From NCBI GenBank assembly GCA_023974075.1, contig CM043797.1, positions 35,872,666 through 35,936,665 on the forward strand: DNA of 64,000 bases, read 5' to 3'. Below, one piece after another: positions 51,166-61,891 of this stretch (position 1 is the first letter of the stretch; every line of letters starts with the position of its first letter). The translations under genes were made by a program, and so were the position numbers. The notes below the pieces were generated by a model. It saw nothing but the letters and a program-made list of their open reading frames with translations, was not told the DNA's origin and ran no database searches. The stretch is from Chaenocephalus aceratus. Its lineage: Eukaryota; Chordata; Actinopteri; Perciformes; Channichthyidae.

Positions 51166-51630
51166 GTAAGATGAGATACGATCAATGATGTGATTTAGGG
51201 CATTTGGTCGAAGCCCATTAGAGTTACTTGGCGGCCATACTGTTTCCATCTCTTCCCATTCAGATTCCACCCACAGAGCATTTCACAAAATGCAGTTTCA
51301 GGCCAGATAAGCCATGCGATCGTTCTCAGAGCAGGGTATTCGTTTTCTACATAATGCCCCAGTGCAAAATTGAGTCCAATCTCCCACAAAGTTTCTCATT
51401 TGCCAACAGGTAATGGACTGGATTGATGTCTGGCTTGGTGGTTCCCTGATCCAGTGACTAATTGATTAAAGTATTGATCAGTCATGGCAACAGGGATCTG
51501 CCAGTGCAGTCGATGAATAGCACATATTGACGAAAGCCCGGCCGTCCAATCTGACGGAGTAGGTCATTTGTATGATTGATCGTTGTTGATTGATTGCACA
51601 TATGTGAGTGTGTGTTTGATGTTGCCATAG

Positions 51631-51745
51631 GAACCTGCAAGTGCTGCAGATGGAGACGGTGTCGCTGGCCCACGAGAGCAAAGAGATGGAGGAGAAAACT
51701 GCAACAGCTGAAGGAGAGCATGAGTAAAGAGAAGGAGGAGAGAGG
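51631..51745 (+). CDS. zbbx: zbbx exon 3, with one extra A
   Basis: Acceptor GTTGCCATAG, donor AGAGG|GTGAGT. It reads (R)NLQVLQMETVSLAHESKEME EK and then, after removal of one A from AAAA at 51695-51698, LQQLKESMSKEKEERG. This matches the coiled-coil segment that follows the ZBBX N terminus (L..L...M.KEKEER). As given, the frame instead reads TATAEGEHE and stops. The strong match after the shift argues for a homopolymer error rather than decay. Confidence 0.85.
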
Positions 51746-53657
51746 GTGAGTTACAGTGTTACAGTTAGAGAGGAGGAGAGAGGAGGAGAAGATCGAGGCA
51801 GACTGAAGAGGGAACAGTACAAGGAGATAGGAGTGAGAGAGGAACATATTGAATGAGTTTGTGCAAGACAGGATGCAGCAGCCAGAGATTCACATTCCGT
51901 GAGTCAGGTTTTGCCTTATAGAGATTCAACACCACACCATGTTACTGCTTTTTGTTTTGTCCATCACATTGGTATATTGTGTGGTTAGTTTGTTGCATTT
52001 CAAATGTGTTGGACTTTTTGCTAATTTTGCTTTAATGCTCAAAAAGGTCTTTATCTGGAACAATCGGGCTTCTGTTAGCTAGCGCTCCAACACATAGTAC
52101 GACGTGATTTGCTAAGGAGTGGGTATGTTCTAAGCATTTCACCAATCACAACAGAGCCAGCCAGCTAAGCAATCAGAGCACACTGGGCTCTGGTTTTAGA
52201 CGGAGGGTTAAAATAGGTGCTGGCTGGCAGTATGAGAAACAGCATGGTAGAGGCACACAATGCAATTATGAACCTGACAAGGAGCATAATATGTCCTCTT
52301 CAAATATGTCCCTTTCTGCCTTACAACAACTCACTTGTCCACTCTTATCCATCCCATAATGTAACATGCTGTAACAGCCACACAATAACAACAACTAGTA
52401 TATTATAGTACATGGCATTTGTAAGAAATATCATGTTGCCTTTTATAAACGTCTTAACGATCAAGAGGGATGAACAGAGCGATGTGAGAGATGGCTTAAC
52501 ATATAAAGGCTAAAAAACACACTGTCCTCACTGTCGGAGCCAAACACAGGGAGCAGAGCAGGAGACTCATGGAAGACAGGAGTCAGAGGGGGGGTGGGAA
52601 GGTGGGAAAAACACTGCGACAGAGAGCGAGCAACAAGGAAAGCAGAGACACTGAGTAATAGAGACAGATGGAGGGGGGACTAAATAAGGCTGATAACTTC
52701 TCCACCAGTAAAGGTCAAGCAAAGGTTGCCGTGGAAGGAAAAAAAGGGGAGAATTGAAAAAGCCACTCATAGATGAAGTAGGCTCGATGTGGTGGACTAT
52801 TCTAAAGGTCAGTGCACCAGTAATCCGATTACACATTTTTTAAAACGTAACTAAGGGAATACATTAACTTTTTTTTTGTATCCTGACTACGTAATCCCGT
52901 TACATGTAATCCATTACCAGAGTGTCCGCGGGGTCTTAAAACGTATTAAAAGTTGATAAATTCATTAAGGCTATTAAAAGTATTAAACGGCATTTTCCAA
53001 GGTATTACAATTTTGTAGCTTGTTTTCAATAAGTATATAAATGGTCCAAAAGGTTGTATTCTACAGTCTGCCTGAATGTAATCATGGCGTAGGTGTGTAG
53101 TGTGATTCTGTGTAGTTTATTGATGGCATCCCGTTGGGTTTGACGTCGTCTGAACAGGACATCGCACGCTCACTGCTTGATAGCGCGAAGGTCAGTTTAC
53201 GCCGGTTGTTAAACAGCATCGTTATGGGGAAATGCAAGTCTGCGTCCAAATGGTTGGAAGATAAGGAGGAAGGACAATCAATACTGTATATAGTAATTGT
53301 GAGGTAAAGTGTGTCGCCAAGGTAACCGGTTTAGAACTCCAAGTGGCGATGAGGTCTTAAAAGGTATTACATTTGACTTCAGGAGTCCTGCGTATACCCT
53401 GGTTACTCCACAAGCCTGGATACGTTTTTTGTTACCATCTATAACAGAGACCTGTCCATATTCACACGTCGTGGTTTAAACTTGCCGAGGAGCACAATGA
53501 GATCTAGTTTTCTTTGAAGAACATGTTTTTTTCCGCCATACAAAATGGCCTAAGAACTTTCCAAGTTCACGCTCACTTGTCGAATGACGAACGGACAGGT
53601 GTCATCATGACAAGAAAGATTATGTTTTGTCTGTTGTGATGATCAACAGTGTGCCGA
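51746..53657 (+). other. zbbx intron 3, proximal part
   Basis: No further zbbx exon recognised. It holds a relic of MITE family B (52018-52302, GAGCACACTGGGCTCTGGTT) and a hAT-like MITE (52916-53405). Exons for the B-box presumably lie beyond the window. Confidence 0.5.
52916..53405. mobile_element. hAT-like MITE
   Basis: Left CCAGAGTGTCCGCGGGGTCT and right ATACCCTGG (reverse CCAGGGTATACGCAGGACTC) are related inverted ends, with GTCTTAAAAnGTATTA words on both sides. Target duplication not clear. Confidence 0.65.
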
Positions 53658-53805
53658 CAGTGGTTGCGTTAGACTTTTTAGTTGTCCGTCATTTTGACGG
53701 ACAGGATCGTAACATTTCCGTCATAATCCATTATTATCCGTCATTTTATTTTTCATGTTTTAATGATGAGATGAGGCCGCTAAAAACACCACGACCATTG
53801 GGCCT

Positions 53806-54357
53806 TGTTAGGAGATTTGGTGGACAACTCGTCCGCTTTCTAAATCTCCTCGCGTCCCTAAACATGCTGATTATTCTTACAGGAAGGAATTCACTGCTGC
53901 CAAGTAACCGTTAAACAATAATCCACTTTAATGGTAATAAAACAATGCAATACAATCAAATACAGTACAAAATAAATACAGATCTGTGGGATCCCACATT
54001 TACCTGATACTCACGTGAGCCAGCGAGAGGAGAGAGAGGGCACACAGCGGGGTTCCTGTCTAAATACTTCGCTGACCAGAGGAGGAGTTATCTGCGCCTC
54101 CCTTCCAGACCAGTGATTGGCTGCCCAAATTATTATCAACACCTCACATCTTAAATTCCCCAATCCCAGCGGCTCAGCTTCATTATCAAGGGATGACTGT
54201 ATGTTAACTCCTGACCTTCCCCCTCTTCCTTTGTCCTCAAAAAACCAAAATGTTCACAGGCCCCAAAAACAGTTCACAGTTTTCTACCCAAATCATTTTC
54301 CCTTTTTAAGCATCTTGATAGTTTACTAACATGAATACATACAAATATTTCCTCACA
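53806..54357 (-). repeat. LTR (3' LTR of the minus-strand element)
   Basis: Begins TGTTAGGAGATTTGGTGGAC and ends ATATTTCCTCACA on the + strand, i.e. TG...CA. 552 bp. Compared base by base with the other LTR it shows three single-base indels (CTTTCTAAAT/CTTTCTTAAAT, TCAAGGG/TCACAGGG, CCAAAATG/CCAAATG) and no substitutions. Confidence 0.93.
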
Positions 54358-54372
54358 ATTCCCCCTTTTGCA
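54358..54372 (-). promoter_or_regulatory. Polypurine tract
   Basis: On the minus strand GCAAAAGGGGGAAT directly precedes the 3' LTR, the expected primer for plus-strand DNA synthesis. It is followed outward by the palindrome GCACTCTTTTTTAAGAGTGC (about 54373-54392). Confidence 0.85.
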
Positions 54373-54449
54373 CTCTTAAAAAAGAGTGCAATTTACACAA
54401 GGCACTTGCAAAAAAACTGCATCCTTGTCTGCTGAGTCTCCATACTTGT

Positions 54450-55169
54450 CCTCTCCGGATACAACTCGAATGGTTTCATCAGACCATCTCTAAGGGCAGG
54501 ATGGGCTGGTTACACGCAGCACATTTAGGCGCCAGGACCCTGTGGTAGTCTTTCAGACAGTAGATTTTATTCTCAGTGTCCACAGTGAAGGGCACTCCGT
54601 CAGGCTCTCGTTGCAGATGACGCAGCGGAGCAACCGGGGCGGTAAAGACTTCCCCAGGGCCTGCCGGCCTGCATGTCCATGATTAGATGTCCACCTGCGT
54701 TGCACTTGTCTGCAGACTGCTGGAACCCAGAGTACAGAAAGTCCTCTTCACAGAAAACCCTTCCTGCGTCATAGTAGAACGCCTTCCCTCTCAGCCTTCG
54801 ACTACAGGCGCTGCAGGTGAAGCAGCTGTCATGGTAGAGGCTGCCCATAGCTTGGCAGGCCTGGCTGGCTCCATACACCGTCTTGTTGCACTTAACACAC
54901 ACTCCTGTTTCAGCGGAGAGTGGAGTCCCCTGTGCCATCCTGGCTTGCCGTGTCTTTGTCCCCTCTGATCCGCTGACGGCGGCTTCCGAGTCGCTGCTGA
55001 ATAGATTTCCTTTCGATCTTCCTTCTCCGGTCCGATGATGATGCCTCCCGGGACGACTGCTGATGGATGTCCTCCGATCCTCCTTCCCCGGTCCGATGAT
55101 GCCTCCTGGGACGACTGCTGGATGGATGTCCCCCGAGGTCCTTCTCCTCCAATCCGCTGATGACAGCAT
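54450..55169 (-). pseudogene. Captured LIM-domain segment, LIMD1/WTIP/Ajuba type
   Basis: The minus frame from 55169 is open for 189 residues. From residue 91 it gives a complete LIM1 with zinc ligands C91, C94, H113, C116, C119, C122, C140 and D143 (words QACQAMGSLYHDSCFTC and GKAFYYDAGRVFCEEDFLYS). Then comes the start of LIM2 ([13 protein letters not shown]), where the second Cys is Gly. After indels, LIM2 ([13 protein letters not shown]) and the start of LIM3 (SDETIRVVS) continue in other frames as far as about 54450. The family's proteins are LIM scaffolds of junctions and Hippo signalling. The order is colinear and intronless, so it looks copied from mRNA. Residues 1-80 are not from that family. 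Confidence 0.85.
55018..55160 (-). repeat. About 62-bp tandem repeat, 2-3 copies
   Basis: CGGTCCGATGATG followed by CCTCC(C/T)GGGACGACTGCTG recurs three times in diverged form just before the LIM segment. It encodes the low-complexity GRHHHRTGEG-type peptide. Confidence 0.8.
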
Positions 55170-55399
55170 CCGCGTCGACCTCCATGAATGAGAGCCCGAT
55201 CCGTCCTGATGTCGTCTAGGGTCCTCGCGGTGTACCAGTTGTCCCCCTTTCCTTGTAGGCGGACGTCATTGGATATCACTGCATCACTCGGTCGGGGCCG
55301 GAGAGCCTGGGGTTGACAGTCAGCCTCCTGCGTCTCGGGTCCCCCTTTTGGCATCCACAACCTGTGTGGAGAAATCTGATACAAATCCCTCAGCCTACG

Positions 55400-58300
55400 C
55401 TCCGGGCTCTGGGGCCCTCGGCTGTTTGACCCACCAGTGCGTGGCCACTTGGAGCCTGTTGGTGGGGTGTCTTAAAACCACAGACGTCTGTGCACAGGTT
55501 TTCTAAATTAATTGTGCAGCTTCAGAATCTTAATACTTGGACTGTGCCCACTAAATAAGAACCACAACATCTTTAGGTAAACTAAATAACATATTTCAAT
55601 AGCTCTGAATTTCTGACAAGCATCTGTATTTATTTTTAAATGAAATCCCTGAGATCCCATTAAAAATCTAAAAATATGATTTGAACTGCTAATGTTTCTG
55701 GTAAAGAAACACACTAATGTTATGGATTCAAAAACAACCAAAATCACAATACTAACAAAGTGAATGGCTTCCTGGTGATACTGCTTTTACCCGTCAGTGC
55801 TTAGATATTATCCCGCTGAAAAAATGAATACAGAATTCCAACAAACTGTCATCAAATGTCTGTCGATTATAAATGTAGAGGAAATGTAATCCCCATAATG
55901 ACCTAAACAATAAAGTCTATGGCTTTTACTTCTTTACCAGGCTAGTTACATGATGTTGTCTGTTGAAACATTACTCACAGGTCGCTTCTTCTGGACTTAC
56001 ATCTCTCTGGTAGCCCCTTGGCCACAGATTCTTTATCTGTGTTACCGGCTATAACTCAATCAATATTAGAGACATGTCAACATTCATCAAACAGTGTGTT
56101 ATCCCCAAATATGGAGCAGGTCAATTCTAAACTGTCAATCAATGGTCAGATTGAAAGAGTTGGGCAGCAGGTTCCTTTCCGTCCCTAAATGAAAAATGTA
56201 CATTTTAAAGTTTACACTCCCCCTTTTTTTACACATTATCTCATGTGTAAACAAAAACCTGTATGGGAAGAAAACCTTCAGGTCATAATGGATTATAAGA
56301 CAATACCAAACATTTTTCCCAAATGTACATCCATTATTTCCACAGTAAACACTTCAGTGAAATGAAGTGTTTTCTCTCCATCTTTCAGTCCTAAAAGAAA
56401 CAGAATCTTCAAATGTCATAGTTTGAGTTTCACATTCTGCAAACGGCCACCTCCTGTGGGAGTGAAACATCATCAAGAAGATTAGAAACGGTTTCCCCTT
56501 TTGTGCAATGTTAGGAAACCTCTCATTTCACACATTATTAACACACAAAATAATGTGTTAGTCCAAAACATGCTTGATTAGTCATCGTTTTAAATCATGC
56601 AGTTGCACTGATCAGGTGCAGACATACACACACTCACACTGTCAGGTTGTAAAGTCAGGTTTGGTCAGGTTCACCGCAGAGTCAGTCATTGACAGTGCCT
56701 TCCCAAGTTACCCTGTCGGTCAGTTGGTCTCAGTCTTTTTCTCCATGTGTCGTGCTCTGCAGAGACTTTGATGTTCCAGCACAGGCCAAGCATCCTCCGT
56801 CCATAAAAATCCGTATATATGGAGCGCCATCATTTATTAATTCACAATTACAACTATAATGTTCAAGATATCTCCAACCCCTCCTTGCTGTTTCCCACAT
56901 TCCCTGAAAAGTGTCTAGCCAAAAAATGTCACTTCCTTATTGTACTATTACTATTACTGCAATTCATTTACACCTAATTAGTATTAAAATGACTAAATAG
57001 ATCTATTTCAGAAACATGTGTACATCACTATCTTGTGTCAAAACATTACTAGGATCTGTAAAGATCTGCTATGTATTCCATAACTCATTCTATCAATTTA
57101 TCTTCAATTCTGGTGCACTTAAAGAACAATGTTACCTTCTTTAACAGTGCGTGGAACTCTGGGTGTCTGAACATGAAACCAGTACCCTCAAATTGAAATA
57201 CTATTATTTTGTTTAGAACCAGCTTTCCCTTCAACATGACCTATATAAATAAATATTTATCTGATCTTATAGAGCTGTTACTAAAACTCTCCCTTTGAAC
57301 TGATCAATACTGTAACAAATTAAAACACTACCAAATTCACACACGAATAAAAAGTCCAGTGCATACTTCCTTCACGCCCCCCCTTTCCTATCAGTGTGTT
57401 TTAGACTGATTTTTCACTCCACCTTAATAGTTCTCCTCTTTTCCGCTATTGTTATTTACCAATTGACTAATTTATGGTCAATACATCTTCTTATCTTCAC
57501 TTATTTATATTTATCTTTGTTCACGATAACAATGGTATAACAACCACACGTCTCCAATTCTGGTCCACCTAAAAATCAATGTTAAAACTCTTTAGCAATG
57601 TGTGGAACCCTGGATGTCCGAACATGAAACAATTACTCCCTCCTTTATCAAGGATTTAAAACAGAAGTCATTTCATATTTCCCATGGTAATAACTATGCT
57701 ACAATGGTGAAATCAATTATTTAGATTGTAATACTACATCTGGCTGGCACCAGCTCTCCCTTTAACATTATCCATACAGATAAAGATTTGTCTATAGAGT
57801 GGTTCCTAAAAACTATCCCATAAAAATGTCAAAGAATATTTTGTTAACATGATGAAAAGATTGAAGAATATGGTTGTACTCTGTCCCCTTTAACCCTCAG
57901 TGTGTTCTCATTTTACTCTAATAGTTTACTGCTATTTTTAATTTAATAAATCTTTCTGTCTTTACGTATTTATGCTTTAAATGTGCGTTTTGTGAATAAG
58001 TGTGTTTATGTGTAAACTCACTCATTCCCGTTCCCCTTTTCTCCTCCTCTGGTTTTCTCAAGCCGTGACCCCGGCCTCCTCACTTCTAATCGCCATGCCA
58101 ACTCCTCTGATTCTGTGTTCTCTTCAGTCCATCAGCTGTAACTTCATCCGCTGTAACTCTTTTAGGCAGCCATTGGCCCAGTTACATCTGCATCCGCCAT
58201 CATGCCAATGTTCCTGCACTGCTTTGCATTTCATCTCCTCCTTTACAGTCTCCCTGCTGTTTTTATGGAGGGCGGATTCTGCTCTCATGTCCCACACTTT

Positions 58301-59800
58301 GCTATTGTGCCAAATGTCGTGGCTCAGCTTGGAACTTCATGGTCCCGTCTGAGGGACTGATGAGCGTAGATCTCTGCCTGTCAGCATGCTGTTTGGTTCT
58401 GGATGCCACAGGTGGAGATAGTTCTGGCTGCAGTCTTGTTGTTGTTGTTTCAGCTCTGGTTCTCTGTCTGTTCGATGGAGAAGGAGGAGTCTCCTGTTGG
58501 GTTAGGTCTTTTGTCTGCTTGGAGGGTCGGGATCGTAGCCTTTTCTAACTCAGAGGGGGAGTCCAGGTCTCGGGACGCATTACCTATAAAAAAATCTAGC
58601 ACACTGAGGTTAAATAAATCCAACCCTTTCCACTCTGGCACTTTCTAATCATACTATCTGTCTTAATTGTTAAATGCCATCTAAACAACATAATTGATGT
58701 CTACTAATGATATCACAAAAACTCACTCTAAAAATTGTTTCATCCACTGCTACATATTTACCCAACATAACTCTTCCAGGAAACCATTTTCTCCTATACA
58801 TTGAAAAACGTACATGTTTCCAGCATCACATATTCCACACACTACGAAAGAACATCTACATATTTACTCCAATATTCTAAGCTAGTTTCTATAACAAGAT
58901 TATCATGTGTGACATAATAATCAGATGTCTTGTTTGCTAACCAAGAATATTAAACTTTAAAATCTCTTTTGGCCAGTTGAAGTCCTGCTTACTTCATCTT
59001 TAAAATCTTCTTTAATTTGAAACCAAAAAAGGTCTTCCTTCTCCACCATGATCCTATCTCTATATCAAAGTCCAGACAAACTGATGATTTATCTTTAGAA
59101 AACCATGAGGAATGACTCATAAAACACTATTCTCCCTTACTTCAGTTCTAAATCAAATGAGCCAGACAGGAAACCCCTTTTAACCACTTGCTTATCCTAT
59201 TATCTAAGTTGTGTTACAAGCAGGTTAGATCTGTAATGAATTAAAATCAATATTTAAAGTTAAATATATTGTTAAGCAAATTACTGTTTTATTGTGAAGG
59301 CCTCTCTGGCGAACAGCGGCCTTTGGCTTTTATTTTGAAAGGCCGTTCCGGAACAGCGAGTCCGATTTCTAGAAACACGGCAACTTGACAATCGTTCTAA
59401 TGCATTAACTATAGTCGTGAAAGAGACAAGGAGGGGGAAGGCGTGTGGAAGCAAGCAATGAACTGAAAATGCCACCAATCCTGTTTTAACGTGATGGCGC
59501 ACATTGAAAACCTAAGCGGGCATAAGCACCCCTGTCATAACTGACAAGCGTTCAAAAACCTTTCTGCTTATCCCTTAGGCTACTACTTTTTGTTTTATTC
59601 ATAACCTGAAAATACAATTGTGATGAATAGCTTGCTCTTGTACCATTACATTTACCAACATAAAACAAGGTCTTTACTAATCAACAATGACAACCTACAG
59701 ACAGCTTATTTATTTAAATATACAAGCCTTTCTTTCGCTCCCTGTTTGATTCCATTTAAAATCAATCTATGTTCCCTTTTGACTTCGCTTTTATTTATCT
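55400..59800 (-). other. LTR element interior, non-coding
   Basis: AT-rich with no long frame on either strand. It contains a diverged duplication: 57113-57480 resembles 57551-57930 (GTGTGGAAC, TCTGAACATGAAAC, CAGTGTGTT in the same order). Confidence 0.6.
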
Positions 59801-59831
59801 GACTTAATTAACGTGCTTCCCCCCCTTTCAG

Positions 59832-59848
59832 CCACTAGATGGCAGCAG
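59832..59848 (+). promoter_or_regulatory. CTCF-like motif CCACTAGATGGCAGCAG
   Basis: Fits the core CCASYAGRKGGC exactly. It lies inside the LTR element interior. Occupancy cannot be judged from sequence. Confidence 0.55.
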
Positions 59849-60578
59849 CAGAGCACAAATGAGCTTCACTCTTCTGAGCGAATGTCTGATTACCACAGAC
59901 AATCGCTCACATAGGTTATTCAGGTAAAAATCACACAGATTTATTCCCCGTACAGTTTGTCCAGCTTGATAACGTACATCATATGTCGTCACGCAGGACT
60001 CTCTGCCTACCTTGCGATCAACGTTATGTTTACGTCAGCCTTTCAAATTAATTTTTACAGACAAGGGAAACGAGAGCCGGTCTCGTCACAATGTAGGTGA
60101 CGTTAGTGCTCTCTCCCAAGGATTTAACATATAACAGTCCGCTGACACTTTCGCTTATTTGGCCTTAGACTGTTATTTACCCCCAGTTTTAAACGGCGGC
60201 TCGATCTGAAAATATCGAGCTTCCAGGTTTTCGTCGTGTAGGAATTTCACCTCACAGCCCACGAACTGCACCGTTTCTACGCCACTTCAGGACTAAACTA
60301 CCTGAGATCCACGCTAACTGCTTTATATCTCGTCACGCAGGACTCTCTGTACCTTGCGATCAACGTTCACGTGTTTTATATAACTTTCCTAACATGGTAA
60401 AATATGCATCGTATATTCCATTTAAACTTCAAAAACACTCTGAAACGCCTACAGACAATCCTACAGTTGTGTTACCTTATATGTAGTGGCAGGGCCCTGC
60501 CTATTGTCTGAGGTGTCTCAAAGTGTTTGTTCTCGACCCAGTCTGGTCCTCTGAATCCTTCCACAGCTCATGTTTATT

Positions 60579-60597
60579 CGGCACGTCGAGATCACCA
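60579..60597 (-). promoter_or_regulatory. Primer binding site, tRNA-Trp-like
   Basis: On the minus strand, two bases after the 5' LTR, TGGTGATCTCGACGTG. From memory the vertebrate tRNA-Trp complement is TGGTGACCCCGACGTG, so 14 of 16 bases agree and both differences are C to T. Confidence 0.7.
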
Positions 60598-60599
60598 TT

Positions 60600-61152
60600 T
60601 GTTAGGAGATTTGGTGGACAACTCGTCCGCTTTCTTAAATCTCCTCGCGTCCCTAAACATGCTGATTATTCTTACAGGAAGGAATTCACTGCTGCCAAGT
60701 AACCGTTAAACAATAATCCACTTTAATGGTAATAAAACAATGCAATACAATCAAATACAGTACAAAATAAATACAGATCTGTGGGATCCCACATTTACCT
60801 GATACTCACGTGAGCCAGCGAGAGGAGAGAGAGGGCACACAGCGGGGTTCCTGTCTAAATACTTCGCTGACCAGAGGAGGAGTTATCTGCGCCTCCCTTC
60901 CAGACCAGTGATTGGCTGCCCAAATTATTATCAACACCTCACATCTTAAATTCCCCAATCCCAGCGGCTCAGCTTCATTATCACAGGGATGACTGTATGT
61001 TAACTCCTGACCTTCCCCCTCTTCCTTTGTCCTCAAAAAACCAAATGTTCACAGGCCCCAAAAACAGTTCACAGTTTTCTACCCAAATCATTTTCCCTTT
61101 TTAAGCATCTTGATAGTTTACTAACATGAATACATACAAATATTTCCTCACA
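60600..61152 (-). repeat. LTR (5' LTR of the minus-strand element)
   Basis: 553 bp, identical to 53806-54357 apart from three one-base indels. It is followed by GCCT, the target duplication. Confidence 0.93.
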
Positions 61153-61289
61153 GCCTAAACAGGCAAATATGAACAATGCCATAGTTTTAAATGAGACAAT
61201 TACAATCAGAATATGAACAAAACATGTACAAGAACAACTCAATTGACCTGCTGTCGCATGAACGCTGATTTCTGCATCGTCGTGCACCC

Positions 61290-61567
61290 TCAAACAAATC
61301 CGTTACTCATCTTAGCTTTTCTACAGATGTCGCAGAACATGTTACCCTCTTCCCTCCTCAGCCACTTAAACTCTTGCTCCCACTGAACCCGGTACTCCCG
61401 CTTGAACTCCTTGCCTCTTGCTTGCCCCTCTGCCGCTGGCTGAACGTTGTCAGTTTTAGTCTTACTGGCTTGTCCTTCATCCAATCCCTCTTTTCACCTC
61501 GTTTATCCACACCATCACAATTACTGGGCTTATTAAAAAAGCTTCGGACGATCAGCTGCCGTGACAT
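61290..61567 (-). pseudogene. hAT transposase N-terminal remnant
   Basis: Minus frames contain FKREYRVQWEQEFKWLRREE and NMFCDICRKAKMSNGFV, plus an upstream MSRQLIVRSFFNKPSNCDG in another frame. The [W]EQEFKWL....GNMFC..C motif is the N-terminal zinc-finger region of a hAT transposase group related to ZNF862-like proteins. It ends before the rest of the zinc finger. It belongs to the outer hAT element. Confidence 0.7.
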
Positions 61568-61891
61568 TTTGCGATTGCTAAAGCCGGTTAAACAACAAGG
61601 TCAAAAACAAGACTAGACAATAGCTACTTAATATACACACACTCGCCACCAACTGGACAGGGGTGTGAATGACTAAATAATAGTTACAGACTACAGTACA
61701 GTAGATCGCCCTCAGTCGACCTGGCCACTAAGGATGTAATATAATGTGGGCCGCTGGTGGACATTTTGGCGCTGTTCCGAGTTGTGTTCTAATCTGTCAA
61801 AATGACGGACTGCTTTCAGATTTTTCCGTCATTGTTAGAAAAAATCCGTCATTGACGGAATAGATTTGGTTAACGCGACCTCTGGTGCCGA

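Larger units (their letters stand above)
53806..61152 (-). mobile_element. Complete non-autonomous LTR retrotransposon carrying LIM-domain sequence
   Basis: Two direct LTRs (53806-54357 and 60600-61152) flank a 6.2-kb interior, with a perfect 4-bp GCCT duplication outside (53802-53805, 61153-61156). Minus-strand orientation follows from a primer-binding-type TGG two bases inside the right LTR and a polypurine tract just before the left LTR. I see no protease, reverse transcriptase or integrase frame of useful length. The interior instead holds a captured LIM-domain segment (54450-54902), a diverged 440-bp internal duplication (57100-57940) and a 40-bp direct repeat (59986, 60330). It must have been mobilised by another element's enzymes. 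Superfamily (Gypsy, BEL or ERV) is not decided. Confidence 0.88.
53658..61884 (-). mobile_element. hAT transposon, interrupted by an LTR retrotransposon
   Basis: Left end CAGTGGTTGCGTTAGACT; right end, reversed, CAGAGGTCGCGTTAACC. The 7-bp GTGCCGA is duplicated immediately outside (53651-53657 and 61885-61891). Subterminal GTCCGTCATTTTGACGGA-type words occur at both ends. Its N-terminal coding remnant is at 61290-61567 on the minus strand. The transposase core is gone; the LTR element sits at 53806-61152. Confidence 0.82.

Noticed and set aside
54600..55169. Intact functional LIM gene
   Set aside because: Only LIM1 keeps all ligands. LIM2 has Cys to Gly and indels, LIM3 is truncated, and the leader is unrelated repeat-derived sequence.
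55400..60590. Hidden gag-pol in the LTR element
   Set aside because: No long frame on the minus strand and no reverse-transcriptase or integrase motif found.
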